Assembly (NCBI RefSeq): GCF_001435345.1
Contig: NZ_AZGO01000055.1
Location: forward strand, 39,953-82,683
DNA from: Limosilactobacillus pontis DSM 8475
GTDB taxonomy: Bacteria > Bacillota > Bacilli > Lactobacillales > Lactobacillaceae
DNA: 42,731 nucleotides
Direction of reading: 5' to 3'
The notes beneath the pieces were generated by a model. The model was not told the DNA's origin. It was given only the letters and a program-made list of their open reading frames with translations, and made no database searches. Position numbers and translations under genes: made by a program. Of this stretch, positions 9,366 through 17,670 are shown in pieces. The number at the start of each line of letters is the position of its first letter. Positions within the stretch are counted from its first letter, which is position 1.

Positions 9366-9405
9366 AAAAAAATATGACTGGGAGAAATCATTTCTCCCCA
9401 GCCAT
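9366..9405 (-). terminator. Terminator after the degenerate EAL gene
   Basis: A long hairpin (GGGGAGAAAT with ATTTCTCCC) is followed by a T-rich run on the minus strand. It ends the EPS operon and forms the 3' end of the structured element at 9411-9460. Confidence 0.85.
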
Positions 9406-9410
9406 TTATT

Positions 9411-9460
9411 GAATATTGTAATGCGGTTGCCAAAAGCCTAATCGACCTCGCATTAAGCAC
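9411..9460 (-). ncRNA. Structured 3'-UTR/sRNA-like element, copy 1
   Basis: The minus-strand sequence between the EAL stop and its terminator is clearly similar to 31503-31556. Shared blocks are ATTAGG-C/T-TT, AAC-N-GCATT and AATATTC. The following terminator hairpins share GGCTGG-G/T-GAGAAA. Here AATGCG and CGCATT can pair around a 23-nt loop. I recognise no Rfam family. It could be a processed 3'-UTR RNA, a small RNA or a dispersed repeat. Confidence 0.45.
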
Positions 9461-9485
9461 CCGGGCACCACGGAGCCTAGCCGTC

Positions 9486-10304
9486 TTAATTGTCGCCATC
9501 ATTCATTTCGCGGACCCGGCCAGGATGACCATAAGCATAGCCCTGCCGAAGGTTAATCCCGAGCTGGTTAGCAAGTTCCACCTGTGTGTTATCCTCAACC
9601 TTACCGACAACTGGTACCACCCGATGTTCCTGGGCCCGCCACTGCCATTGGGCAATGGTAACGTCGATCCAGTGGTCAGCAGACTTATTGAAGGCCGAAG
9701 CATCAAACTTAAGGTAATCAATATACGGTAAGAAGCCCCTTAGGCGTCGCCACATCCGCTTTGACGAATCCACGTTTTCAATTGCTACCTGGATGCGTGC
9801 ATGGTCGAGCCGCTTCAGGACGATCCGCATTCGTTGACGCTGGAGGAATCGCGCGCGACAGATATCCACGGCATTAAGTTCAACTGACAGGCGCCAGTCA
9901 CCAACCATCCCCTGGGCCCATTTGAAAAAGTATTCCGCCCGGAAGTCACTAATCTGGTTAACCGTCATGTTTAGGGCTAACACCTTGATTGTCGAGGTAA
10001 TATAGGGATCAATCTCACTGACCGCGTAAACCATCCTGCTTAACGGGAAGTCGATGACATCCGTCGGTAGGTACCAGCGATGATTTTGTGAGTCAAATGC
10101 CCGCAACAGTAGTTCATAGCCGTAAACTTTCCCCCGCTGATCATAGACCGGTTGACCAAAATATTCATACCGACTGTCAAAGCCCTGATCATCATCAATC
10201 CCACGCTTGGTCCGGTAACGAACGTGGGCCTCAATGCAAAAGGCAAGACAGATAATGGTGAAGGCCACGAAGACCCACCAGAGAAAAATCCGCAACTCAG
10301 TCAT
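9486..10304 (-). CDS. Membrane-anchored degenerate EAL-domain protein
   Basis: The 272-residue protein has one N-terminal transmembrane helix (about residues 7-27, LWWVFVAFTIICLAFCI) followed by a cytoplasmic EAL domain. Retained are YELLLR (the EAL glutamate), the asparagine in ALNMT, KFD and the QGYAYGHP end. The metal-binding DD pair is replaced (VAIENVD), and the glutamate of the AEGVE motif is lost (VVGKVED). It is therefore unlikely to hydrolyse c-di-GMP and could act as a receptor. The ATG at 10304 follows AGGAAGG by 9 nt; the longer frame reads into the upstream gene. It overlaps the glycosyltransferase gene by 8 bp, suggesting it controls that synthase. Confidence 0.85.
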   Translation of the reverse strand: MTELRIFLWWVFVAFTIICLAFCIEAHVRYRTKRGIDDDQGFDSRYEYFGQPVYDQRGKVYGYELLLRAFDSQNHRWYLPTDVIDFPLSRMVYAVSEIDPYITSTIKVLALNMTVNQISDFRAEYFFKWAQGMVGDWRLSVELNAVDICRARFLQRQRMRIVLKRLDHARIQVAIENVDSSKRMWRRLRGFLPYIDYLKFDASAFNKSADHWIDVTIAQWQWRAQEHRVVPVVGKVEDNTQVELANQLGINLRQGYAYGHPGRVREMNDGDN

Positions 10305-11622
10305 TGCTACCAGCCTTCCTTTCCGTGCTAACCCACTTACCATTTCCGTAACCCGCCACGGCCTTAACCGCCCTGAGGAAGGTCGTAACGATCGTCAGGG
10401 GGTTGACGATCCAGGTGAAGAGCAGGTAGATCGGCGAAAACATCAGGTAACGCAGCTTGGCACCGTTGAAGTCGAGGAGCAGTGCCGCCAGGACCTGAAA
10501 CAGCCCCGCCACGAGCTGGAAGGTGACGAAGATCATACTCATCACGATCCCGTGCCAAATCCGCTCGTAATTGCCGACGACGGCAAAGTGAATCATCAGC
10601 AGGACAAAGATAATACTCGTAATCCAAAAGAAAAATGACCAGATGATCGAAAGAGTCGTGTCGGTAAGCATCGGGATGATGAAGCGGTATCGCCAAGGAT
10701 GACGCAACACCTTGGTAAAGTTAGTTAGCCAGACTTCGGTTCCACCCTGTGCCCAGCGTTTACGCTGCTTATAGAGGTCGGCAAAGGATTCCGGCACATT
10801 CATATGGAAGACAATGTCGGGGGCAAACTTAGGGGTCACGTTCATGAAGGTATGATCCCAGGCAATGCTGATGTCCTCCGTCGCCCGATCCTGCCGAAAA
10901 CCGCCGACGTTGATCAAAAAGTCACGGCGATACATCGTGTTGGCCCCACTATAGGCATACATGGTATTGTTGAGGGCCGTCTGACTGCGCTTGATGATCC
11001 CCACGATACTCGAAAATTCGACGGTCTGCGGCTTTCCCCAGAGGGTGGACCGGTTATAGACGTCCATATTAGCCGTGATGGCGGCGTAGTTGATCCCCTC
11101 CGGACTCGTGAAGTAGCGCATGTACTTCGTTAGGGCATCACGTTCAGGGATCGTGTCCGCATCGTTGCTCAGGATGTAGTCACCCTTAGCAAAGAAGATT
11201 CCGATGTTAAAGGCATGGGCCTTCCCCTGGTTTTCCTCAATCCGGATGGTCCGCAGACGGGGATATTTCTCCTGGAGCTCATGGATAATCTGCGGGGTGG
11301 CATCGGTACTGCCATCGTCCATCACCAGGATCTCGTAATTATGGTAGGTGAGCTCATTTAGGAGGTACTCTAGGGTCCCCTGGATAACGACCTCCTCATT
11401 GTGGGCCGGAATCATAATCGTGACCAATGGTTCCGTCGTCAGCTGGTTGTCTGTTGGTGCCAGCTCCTCATCGTGGCGAAAGGTCATGTAGGAGAGGGCC
11501 CCAAAGAACCAGAATAGGGCCCCGAGAATCGGGTAGAGACAGAGGATTAAGTTAATAACCAGTAGGAAGGCCATCCACGGTGATCTAGTCTGAAAGACCG
11601 TACTCATAATGTTAGAAACCAT
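10297..11622 (-). CDS. Processive family-2 glycosyltransferase, exopolysaccharide synthase (IcaA/PgaC-like)
   Basis: The 441-residue membrane enzyme has an N-terminal membrane segment and a GT-A domain with PAHNEEVV, the DDGSTD and DAD nucleotide/metal aspartates, catalytic TED and the QxxRW motif (QRKRWAQGG). Three or four C-terminal membrane helices follow. This is the layout of processive synthases such as IcaA/PgaC (poly-N-acetylglucosamine), and the end GNGKWVSTERK resembles that group. The sugar made is not determined by sequence. ATG start with GAGGAGG 7 nt upstream. It sits between a small membrane protein and a degenerate EAL protein, which suggests c-di-GMP control of the polymer. 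Confidence 0.9.
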   Translation of the reverse strand: MVSNIMSTVFQTRSPWMAFLLVINLILCLYPILGALFWFFGALSYMTFRHDEELAPTDNQLTTEPLVTIMIPAHNEEVVIQGTLEYLLNELTYHNYEILVMDDGSTDATPQIIHELQEKYPRLRTIRIEENQGKAHAFNIGIFFAKGDYILSNDADTIPERDALTKYMRYFTSPEGINYAAITANMDVYNRSTLWGKPQTVEFSSIVGIIKRSQTALNNTMYAYSGANTMYRRDFLINVGGFRQDRATEDISIAWDHTFMNVTPKFAPDIVFHMNVPESFADLYKQRKRWAQGGTEVWLTNFTKVLRHPWRYRFIIPMLTDTTLSIIWSFFFWITSIIFVLLMIHFAVVGNYERIWHGIVMSMIFVTFQLVAGLFQVLAALLLDFNGAKLRYLMFSPIYLLFTWIVNPLTIVTTFLRAVKAVAGYGNGKWVSTERKAGSND

Positions 11623-11653
11623 TATTCAGCCTCCTCACCATTGACAACCTGTT

Positions 11654-12115
11654 TCAACTGATTTTCCTTAGGTTCTGGTTGGCCTTAACCGTATAGTTTC
11701 GGCGGGCCCGGCGTTTCGCCTCACTATCAAAACGGGCCGTCATAAATAGCTCATCTCGTTCTCGCTCATGCCGATTTTTCGCCATATCAAACATCGGCCA
11801 CTTCGTCATCAGCCCATGTGCCCGCTGCAACTGGATATAGCCCATGGCAAAGCAAAACACCGCAATAACCCCGAGTGCAAAGCTCAGGAAGATCATTAGA
11901 AAGTTTAGCTCCTGAAAGCCCTCAGCGTAGTGCCAGAAGAAGTGGCCATGCCGGCCATGTGTACGGTAAGCAACGTAGCTAGCAACCGTGATCGTGATGG
12001 GGACGATTAAGACCAACCAGCTCAGCACGACCACCACCGTCTGCCAAATCTTGGTCCCCCAGTGACCACGCATGAAGTAGCGATCTCGATAGCTTTTAGT
12101 TGTCGTATTTTTCAT
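11654..12115 (-). CDS. Small membrane protein, likely accessory to the EPS synthase
   Basis: About 153 residues with two hydrophobic helices (TVVVVLSWLVLIVPITITVA and FLMIFLSFALGVIAVFCFAM) and a basic C-terminal tail. It resembles PgaD-type partners of processive synthases in size, topology and position, but I see no decisive motif. The start is uncertain: the ATG at 12115 and an in-frame TTG at 12124 both lack a close ribosome site. An 8-codon ORF directly upstream (12147-12121), with AAGGAG 12 nt before it, may supply translation by coupling. It is first in the unit followed by the glycosyltransferase and EAL genes. Confidence 0.75.
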   Translation of the reverse strand: MKNTTTKSYRDRYFMRGHWGTKIWQTVVVVLSWLVLIVPITITVASYVAYRTHGRHGHFFWHYAEGFQELNFLMIFLSFALGVIAVFCFAMGYIQLQRAHGLMTKWPMFDMAKNRHERERDELFMTARFDSEAKRRARRNYTVKANQNLRKIS

Positions 12116-12194
12116 TTTTATCAATCTAATAATAGGGTCATATCCATCCCCTATTGTTTCTCCTTACTTTGCATATAAACAAATAATCTAAAAA

Positions 12195-12243
12195 AGTATA
12201 ACATAAAAAAGCGTCATAACGAATCTTATCGGTAATTCGTTAT
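12195..12243 (-). promoter_or_regulatory. EPS operon promoter with 28-bp inverted-repeat operator
   Basis: Minus-strand boxes TTCGTT (12218-12223) and TATACT (12195-12200) are 17 bp apart. A perfect inverted repeat with 9-bp arms (ATAACGAAT, 12216-12224; ATTCGTTAT, 12235-12243) and a 10-nt centre covers the -35. This placement suits a repressor or activator. It also lies in the intergenic region shared with the divergent GGDEF gene. The regulator is not identifiable. Confidence 0.6.
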
Positions 12244-12375
12244 TTTCTCACCCATCTTCATCCAGCTACTAATAACACCCCAATAATTTGTCAATTTACG
12301 ACTGGATTTAATTCCCAATTGGCTGTAAAATTTGAAAGCCATTGCAAAATATATTGACGAGAAGGTGAAACTACT

Positions 12376-13514
12376 TTGGCCGCTAAAATATTTGACGCCG
12401 TTATCTATCTACCAATCATTGTAATCACAATGATTATCGCCCAGATTTACTTTGAAGACTACCGCAAAACGGTCCGCAGCCGCCGTCAGATTATCCTGAC
12501 CCTGATCGTGGCCGTCAGTTACTTTGTCCAGGAGTACTGCCTCCTCCAGATCTCCCTGATCAATATCAACGAGGTGGCCTTCATGATGGTGGTCCCCTTC
12601 ACGATGCTTTTCCGAAATAACCACGATAAGATTTGGTGGGGACTGCTCATCTAGACCCCGCTGTTCGCCAACACCGTCGAGGTCCTGACTAGAATCGAAC
12701 CCCTGCACAACTGGTGGGTCGGCTGCCCGAGTCCGCCGTCTTCCTTATCATCTGTGCGGCTTTGACCACTTGGCAGTACTGGTCACTCCAGGTCCGCTAT
12801 ATTATGGCCATCAGCAGCCTGGGCCTAGTTGAGTTGGTCTCTCTGGCCATCAACAACCGTTTCACGATTGCCAATATCGCCGCGGCCACGTTTGGCCTGC
12901 TCCTCATTCTTATCTTCGAGGGCCAACGTTACAAAAACGAGATCAAGAACCAGCAACGCATCAACCTTCTACGTAGGGAAAGTGAACGTGATGACCTGAC
13001 GGGACTTCTCAACTATCGGGCCCTCAGTCAGGAGATCAAGGCCCTAACCCAAAACCGGTCAATTCATAATATAGTGATCGGTGGGCTCGACATTGACCAC
13101 TTCAAGAAGATTAACGATACGTATGGACACTTTGTGGGTAATGAAGTCTTAAACCATTTCTCGACCGTTCTTCGTAACCGAACCCACACCGCCTTTCCCA
13201 ATCATGGCTACGTCTACCGCTTCGGGGGTGAGGAATTCTCGATTGTCGTCTCCAACCACTCCATCAAAGAGGTCTACAGCGGTCTCCAACTAATTGAGGA
13301 GGAGATGGCTGGACAGCCGATCACTACCAAGGAGGGTATCACTGTTTTCATCAGTTTCTCCGCCAGTTTGACTAATCATTTGAATGGTGAGCAGCTAGAC
13401 GATACCTTGAAATGGGCAGATAAAATGTTGTATAGTGTAAAGAACAGCGGTCGTGGCTGGATCGTCACTGATCACCATACATCGGTAAAAAAAGTCCACC
13501 GAATTGATCGCTAA
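12376..13514 (+). pseudogene. GGDEF-domain diguanylate cyclase with disrupted membrane sensor
   Basis: Diguanylate cyclases make c-di-GMP from two GTP. The first frame (TTG start at 12376) codes for three hydrophobic helices and then meets a TAG at 12652-12654. In-frame similarity seems to go on to about 12700, where the reading frame shifts. The second frame (from about 12714) has more helices and a complete GGDEF domain with DIDHFKKINDTYGH and the active motif RFGGEEF. No inhibitory RxxD site precedes it. Two separate lesions make a simple read error less likely. The second frame begins at a GTG without a ribosome site, so it is probably not expressed well. Confidence 0.85.
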
Positions 13515-13527
13515 CACGGGACCATAA

Positions 13528-14244
13528 TTGAAAAAGAATTGTGTGAAGACAATCCTTAATGAGCAATTACAATTACACAATATTTTTCAACCCATTCTCC
13601 GGGTTGACCAGCAGCTCCACGCAACGGTCGACACTTACGAAATGCTAATGCGTGATGCGGCGGGAAACTTTCCAGGAACCGATTTTCTGACTAGTCTCAC
13701 GACCCCCGGGGGGAATGAACGCTGGATCACAATTAGTCAGGCCTCCCTTAAGAATACCCTGATGGGCCACTCCCAACGGAAGATCTACATTAACATCGAA
13801 CCCTGTCAGCTGGACTTTGCTAGTACCTGGAAATTTTTAAGTAACATTCACCAACAGTACGGCGCTCAGGTTGCCATTGAGCTAACCGAACGTCGTGAAA
13901 CGCTTCATGATCCGGAATACCTGGATCATGAAATTACCCGCCTCCGTCGAATTGGCTTTGAGCTGGCAATCGACGACGTCTGTGCCGGTAGCAACAGCTA
14001 CGCGTTCGTCGCCCGCCAACTTGGTACGATTCACCGCATCAAGCTATCCCTCCTCCTGTTTAAGAACGAGGACCAAACAACTAGGCAACACTTTGTCGAT
14101 GCCTGGCTTACCTTCGCGGCTGAACACCAACTGGACTTTGTTATCGAAGAAATTGCCGATCGCAAGCTCGCCCGCCGCTTTGCCGGTAACCCCACCATCC
14201 TTCAACAGGGCTTCTACTGGGGAAGAGGCACCGCTAACATTTGA
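13528..14244 (+). CDS. EAL-domain c-di-GMP phosphodiesterase
   Basis: A 238-residue stand-alone cytoplasmic EAL domain that should hydrolyse c-di-GMP to pGpG. Catalytic positions appear intact: glutamate in YEMLMR, asparagine in YINIEP, glutamate in IELTER, the DD pair in AIDDVCAG, lysine in RIKLS and glutamate in VIEEIAD, ending in QGFYWGRG. It follows the GGDEF frame by 13 nt on the same strand. Start uncertain: TTG at 13528 or GTG at 13543, both with weak ribosome sites. With the neighbouring cyclase broken, this gene and the degenerate EAL protein may be what remains of the local circuit. Confidence 0.88.
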   Translation: MKKNCVKTILNEQLQLHNIFQPILRVDQQLHATVDTYEMLMRDAAGNFPGTDFLTSLTTPGGNERWITISQASLKNTLMGHSQRKIYINIEPCQLDFASTWKFLSNIHQQYGAQVAIELTERRETLHDPEYLDHEITRLRRIGFELAIDDVCAGSNSYAFVARQLGTIHRIKLSLLLFKNEDQTTRQHFVDAWLTFAAEHQLDFVIEEIADRKLARRFAGNPTILQQGFYWGRGTANI

Positions 14245-14249
14245 GTGCA

Positions 14250-14292
14250 AAAAAGAAGCTTCATAAGTCAATGACTTGTGAGGCTTCTTTTA
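14250..14292. terminator. Bidirectional terminator between the EAL gene and the thioesterase
   Basis: A long imperfect stem (AAAGAAGC...GCTTCTTTTA, with an AAGTCA/TGACTT core) has A-rich and T-rich flanks, so it can act on both converging genes. Confidence 0.75.
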
Positions 14293-14298
14293 TTTACC

Positions 14299-15063
14299 CT
14301 ATTTAATTGGTGTCCAGGTCAACTCCGCCGTCGCGCAATCCTGGCCGTCGACAACGATCACATGCCGACTATGCAGGCCGTTATCATCGACCAGCTGGTA
14401 CTGACTAGTAACGCTCGCCCCCGCCTGAACCTCGTGCTCGTATTTAATCACCAGCTTAACCGGTCGATGGTGGCGAAGGAATTCACCACCGAGGGGGTCG
14501 AGTAACCAATCGAGGTAGCGGGCGTTATTCACGTGGTGGTTGACGTCAATGTCAAAGTAACGAACCCGGTACTGCTGACTCACTGGCGCTTCCGCCGTGA
14601 TCGACCCGGGCCGCCCCAACCGGGGAAGCCGCTTTTCTTCCGGTGACTCAAAGGGGGTGATCAAAGCCGGTGGGATCGACATCAGCCGCCGCTTCTTTAG
14701 GTTCATGAAGACGAAGGTTGCACGCAGGTGGAGGTAACGGTGTGTGTGGTTGGCGTCATCCATCCAGAACTCCCGTAACGCGAAGAAACGATTATAAGCA
14801 ACTGCTCGTGTTCCCAAGATAACCTGATCACCAAAGGTCGGTTGTTCAGGTGACAGGCGCCCATCGTATTCAGTAATCACCCAGGCTTCTCCAGTTGCCT
14901 GGATGGTGGCGGTATCCATCCCCAGAGCGATACTGTGGGCGTCGGAGACCATCGTCATCATACTAAGCAACATGCTCATGGTCGGGTGACCAGTATCGTC
15001 GCACTCATAGTAGGTCAGCCGGTGGGCGATCTCGTATACCTGCTTATCTTGCTGTAAGTCCAT
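14299..15063 (-). CDS. Acyl-ACP thioesterase
   Basis: A double hotdog-fold protein of 254 residues that by family releases fatty acids from acyl carrier protein. Visible features are the N-terminal hotdog opening YEIAHRLTYYECD and the second repeat with RYFDIDVNHHVNNARYLDWL, which carries the conserved Asp, Asn and His residues of the active site. The ATG at 15063 was chosen because AGGAGG lies 6 nt upstream; the open frame extends 36 codons further into rsmI without similarity. It is the last gene of the leftward dnaX-to-rsmI transcript, with an 11-nt gap after rsmI. Confidence 0.9.
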   Translation of the reverse strand: MDLQQDKQVYEIAHRLTYYECDDTGHPTMSMLLSMMTMVSDAHSIALGMDTATIQATGEAWVITEYDGRLSPEQPTFGDQVILGTRAVAYNRFFALREFWMDDANHTHRYLHLRATFVFMNLKKRRLMSIPPALITPFESPEEKRLPRLGRPGSITAEAPVSQQYRVRYFDIDVNHHVNNARYLDWLLDPLGGEFLRHHRPVKLVIKYEHEVQAGASVTSQYQLVDDNGLHSRHVIVVDGQDCATAELTWTPIK

Positions 15064-15073
15064 CCCGTGCCTC

Positions 15074-15943
15074 CTATAGGTTATGGTACTGCTTGTAAAG
15101 TTCCTGGCGCTTGATGTGGTTACGCTTGGCAACCAGTTTGATGGCCGCATTGGTGGAAAGGCCGTTGACAATCGCCTTGTCCACCTGTTCGGTCAGCGAA
15201 AGACCTTCATCGTTATCAACTGCCGCGGCCTGCGGGTTGGGGTTGCCAGCCACCAAAACGACAAACTCACCCCGGGCTTGGTGGTCGGTAAACCAGTCGC
15301 GCAGTTCACCCAGGTGTCCCCGGCTAAACTCCTCATAACGCTTCGTCAGTTCCCGGGCAAGGACGGCGGGCCGGTCATCGCCGAACGCCTCCGCCATCGT
15401 CGCCAGGGTCTTCTTCAGTCGGTGCGGAGCCTCATAGAAGATCATTGTCTCCGGTCGATTCACCAATTCCTGAAGGGCCGTCACCTGCTGCTGGTGCTTG
15501 CGTTCCAAAAAGCCGTAGAAGTAAAACGGCTGCGGAACCAGGCCCGAGGCAATCAGGGCAGTCAGCCCCGCGTTGGCTCCTGGCAGCGGGATAACTGGAA
15601 TACCAGCCTGGACTGCCGCCGCCACCAGTTCCTTTCCGGGGTCAGAGATGGAGGGCATCCCCGCATCGCTGCACTGGGCAATGTCCATCCCGTCCTGGAG
15701 TTTGGCCAATAATTCGGGAATCCGCTGCTCGGTATTGTGCTCATGAAAGCTAATCTGACGAGTATCAATCTCGAAGTGGTTCAGCAACTGCTGGGTGTGG
15801 CGGGTGTCCTCCGCCGCAATCAGGTCAACATCACGGAGGGTCTTAATCGCCCGAAAGGTCATGTCATCAAGGTTGCCAATCGGGGTTGGCACCAGGTAGA
15901 GGTGTCCCACCTGCTGATTATTAAAACTGCTAATCTGTTGCAT
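15074..15943 (-). CDS. rsmI: 16S rRNA (cytidine1402-2'-O)-methyltransferase RsmI
   Basis: RsmI methylates the 2'-O of C1402 in 16S rRNA using S-adenosylmethionine, tuning the decoding centre. The 289-residue tetrapyrrole-methylase fold shows LYLVPTPIGNLDDMTFRA, the AEDTRHT motif and GANAGLTALIASG. Two adjacent ATG codons are possible; the second fits the AGGTGA site better. It follows yabA by a few nucleotides, the usual holB-yabA-rsmI order of Bacillota. Confidence 0.96.
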   Translation of the reverse strand: MQQISSFNNQQVGHLYLVPTPIGNLDDMTFRAIKTLRDVDLIAAEDTRHTQQLLNHFEIDTRQISFHEHNTEQRIPELLAKLQDGMDIAQCSDAGMPSISDPGKELVAAAVQAGIPVIPLPGANAGLTALIASGLVPQPFYFYGFLERKHQQQVTALQELVNRPETMIFYEAPHRLKKTLATMAEAFGDDRPAVLARELTKRYEEFSRGHLGELRDWFTDHQARGEFVVLVAGNPNPQAAAVDNDEGLSLTEQVDKAIVNGLSTNAAIKLVAKRNHIKRQELYKQYHNL

Positions 15944-15951
15944 CATTTCAC

Positions 15952-16302
15952 CTACTTTGCTTTGTCGGGATCATGGCCGAAGATGACGTCCGTACAAAAG
16001 GCACAGGATTCACCCGGGGCCAGACGCTTACCAAAGTACTCACTGCAAACGTGGAAGCCCTGCTGGTAGAGCTCCTTCAGGTTCTGCCGCGAGCCAGACA
16101 GCTTGGCCTCACCACTTTGATCCTTCATCTTCTTAATTGCCTTACGGAGGTGGTCATTCTCAATCGACAGTTCGGCGTTTTGTTCCAACACCTCCGTGAT
16201 CTGGGCCTGAAGCTGCTCCATGTTAGCAACCAGTTCCCGGGTCTGTTTCATCACCTGGGCAAAACGGTCATAGATATTCTCATTTGCTTGTTTCTCACTC
16301 AT
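15952..16302 (-). CDS. yabA: DNA replication initiation control protein YabA
   Basis: YabA binds DnaA and DnaN and restrains re-initiation. The 116-residue protein has an N-terminal leucine-zipper coiled coil (about residues 10-65) and a C-terminal zinc-binding region with FHVCSEYFG and CAFC. Its ATG shares one base with the holB stop (TAATG), indicating coupling. Length and context match the family. Confidence 0.95.
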   Translation of the reverse strand: MSEKQANENIYDRFAQVMKQTRELVANMEQLQAQITEVLEQNAELSIENDHLRKAIKKMKDQSGEAKLSGSRQNLKELYQQGFHVCSEYFGKRLAPGESCAFCTDVIFGHDPDKAK

Positions 16303-17324
16303 TATTCTGCCCCCACTGCACGCAATGTCTGAACAATCCTGATGGTCAGCTGCTCGACGATGTTTTGGAAGTTAACGTTTTGACCGAGTAGGTGCCTGAT
16401 CTCCAGGGTCAGCTGACTGACCGTCAACAGCTGGGCCATCGAATACTGGCCCGCCAGCGCCTGCATCTGTCCCTGCTCGTTGACGAAGTGCAGTCGATCC
16501 GGATCGCTGATGCCGTTGGCCACCAGTAAGGCGTCGCGCCAAATCAGGGTAATCAGGTCGAGTAAGACCTGCTGCTTATCACGGTCAGTGGCCAACTTGA
16601 CTAGCTTGGTCTGGACCTCGACAAAGGCCAACATGTTCCCCTGACTGACACTATTGAACCACTGACTGACCCCAGTGACCGCCTGTGCGAACCAGCCGTC
16701 AGCACACCACTCCTGAACCTGCTGAACGGAATCGGTGAGGCCAATCGCCACCAGCCGTTGCCCCTTGGGAATTTCCAGGGCGGCCAACTGATCAAGCAGG
16801 TCAGCGCGCCTTAGCGGTTGCATCTCGATCACCTGGGTCCGTGACCGGATTGTCGGTAGAACTGCGCTCTTGTTGGTAGTCAGCATCAGGATGTAGACTC
16901 CGGGACCGGGCTCCTCAATGAACTTCAAAAGGCTGTTAGCCGCCCCGGTAGTCATCTTATCGGCATCCTGGATGATGAAGAGCTTCTGGCTCCCCTCCAT
17001 GGCACTCTTGGTAAACTCGGCCTTCAGATGGCGAATCTCGTCCACCTTAATTTGCCGTCCTTCCGCCGCGGCAGTCACAATGTCCGGGTGGTTACCGGAC
17101 AGAATCCGCTGACACTCGGCACAGGTCAGATCCGGCTCACCATCCTGCGGGTGCAGGCAAAAGAGGCGGAGGGCCAGCCAACGGGCCACCTCAAGCTTGC
17201 CGGATCCATCAGGGCCAACGAACAGGTAGGCATGGGCCAGTTCGTGCTTGTCCAAGATCCGCTTGAGCCGGGCAACAATCCGTGGTTGGAGCCTTTCGGC
17301 ACGTTCTTGTGGTTCCTCAGCCAA
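16302..17324 (-). CDS. holB: DNA polymerase III subunit delta'
   Basis: HolB is the delta' subunit of the clamp loader and works with the DnaX product encoded in the same operon. The 340-residue protein has the P-loop-like GPDGSGK (residues 37-43), zinc-ligand cysteines (C56, C68, C71) and LLKFIEEPGPGVYILMLTT. It appears to start at a TTG preceded by a GGGGGA site. It follows darA by 17 nt and overlaps yabA by one base. Confidence 0.95.
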   Translation of the reverse strand: MAEEPQERAERLQPRIVARLKRILDKHELAHAYLFVGPDGSGKLEVARWLALRLFCLHPQDGEPDLTCAECQRILSGNHPDIVTAAAEGRQIKVDEIRHLKAEFTKSAMEGSQKLFIIQDADKMTTGAANSLLKFIEEPGPGVYILMLTTNKSAVLPTIRSRTQVIEMQPLRRADLLDQLAALEIPKGQRLVAIGLTDSVQQVQEWCADGWFAQAVTGVSQWFNSVSQGNMLAFVEVQTKLVKLATDRDKQQVLLDLITLIWRDALLVANGISDPDRLHFVNEQGQMQALAGQYSMAQLLTVSQLTLEIRHLLGQNVNFQNIVEQLTIRIVQTLRAVGAE

Positions 17325-17341
17325 ATTGATCCCCCACTTAC

Positions 17342-17665
17342 TTAAAACTTGATGAAGTCATCAACGGGCAGGACAAAGACCGTTGCCCCGCCGACCTTAA
17401 CGTTAACCGGGAAGGCCGAGCCGCCTTCCACGTCCATGTGCATCTGTGATGTAATGTATTGCTCCCGTGACTTGGCATTCTTCTTGATGACGTTTAAGAC
17501 GTCCTGAACCCGGTCATCCTGGATTCCGATCAGAAAGGTCGCGTTCCCCTCACGCAGGAAGCCCCCAGTGGTGGAGAGCTGGGTCACCTGAATGCTGGCA
17601 GCCGTGAATGCCTTCCGCAGACGGCTGCTATCCTTTGCTTGAACAATGGCCACAATCATCTTCAT
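17342..17665 (-). CDS. darA: Cyclic-di-AMP receptor DarA/PstA (PII-like)
   Basis: A 107-residue PII-like signalling protein that binds c-di-AMP in known members (formerly YaaQ). It opens with MKMIVAIVQAKDSSRL and has the T-loop-adjacent TTGGFLREGNATFLIG, both hallmarks of the family. The ATG at 17665 follows GAGGTG by 6 nt; a GTG three codons earlier overlaps that site. Embedded between tmk and holB as in other Bacillota. Its downstream partner is not known from sequence. Confidence 0.95.
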   Translation of the reverse strand: MKMIVAIVQAKDSSRLRKAFTAASIQVTQLSTTGGFLREGNATFLIGIQDDRVQDVLNVIKKNAKSREQYITSQMHMDVEGGSAFPVNVKVGGATVFVLPVDDFIKF

Positions 17666-17670
17666 TATAA

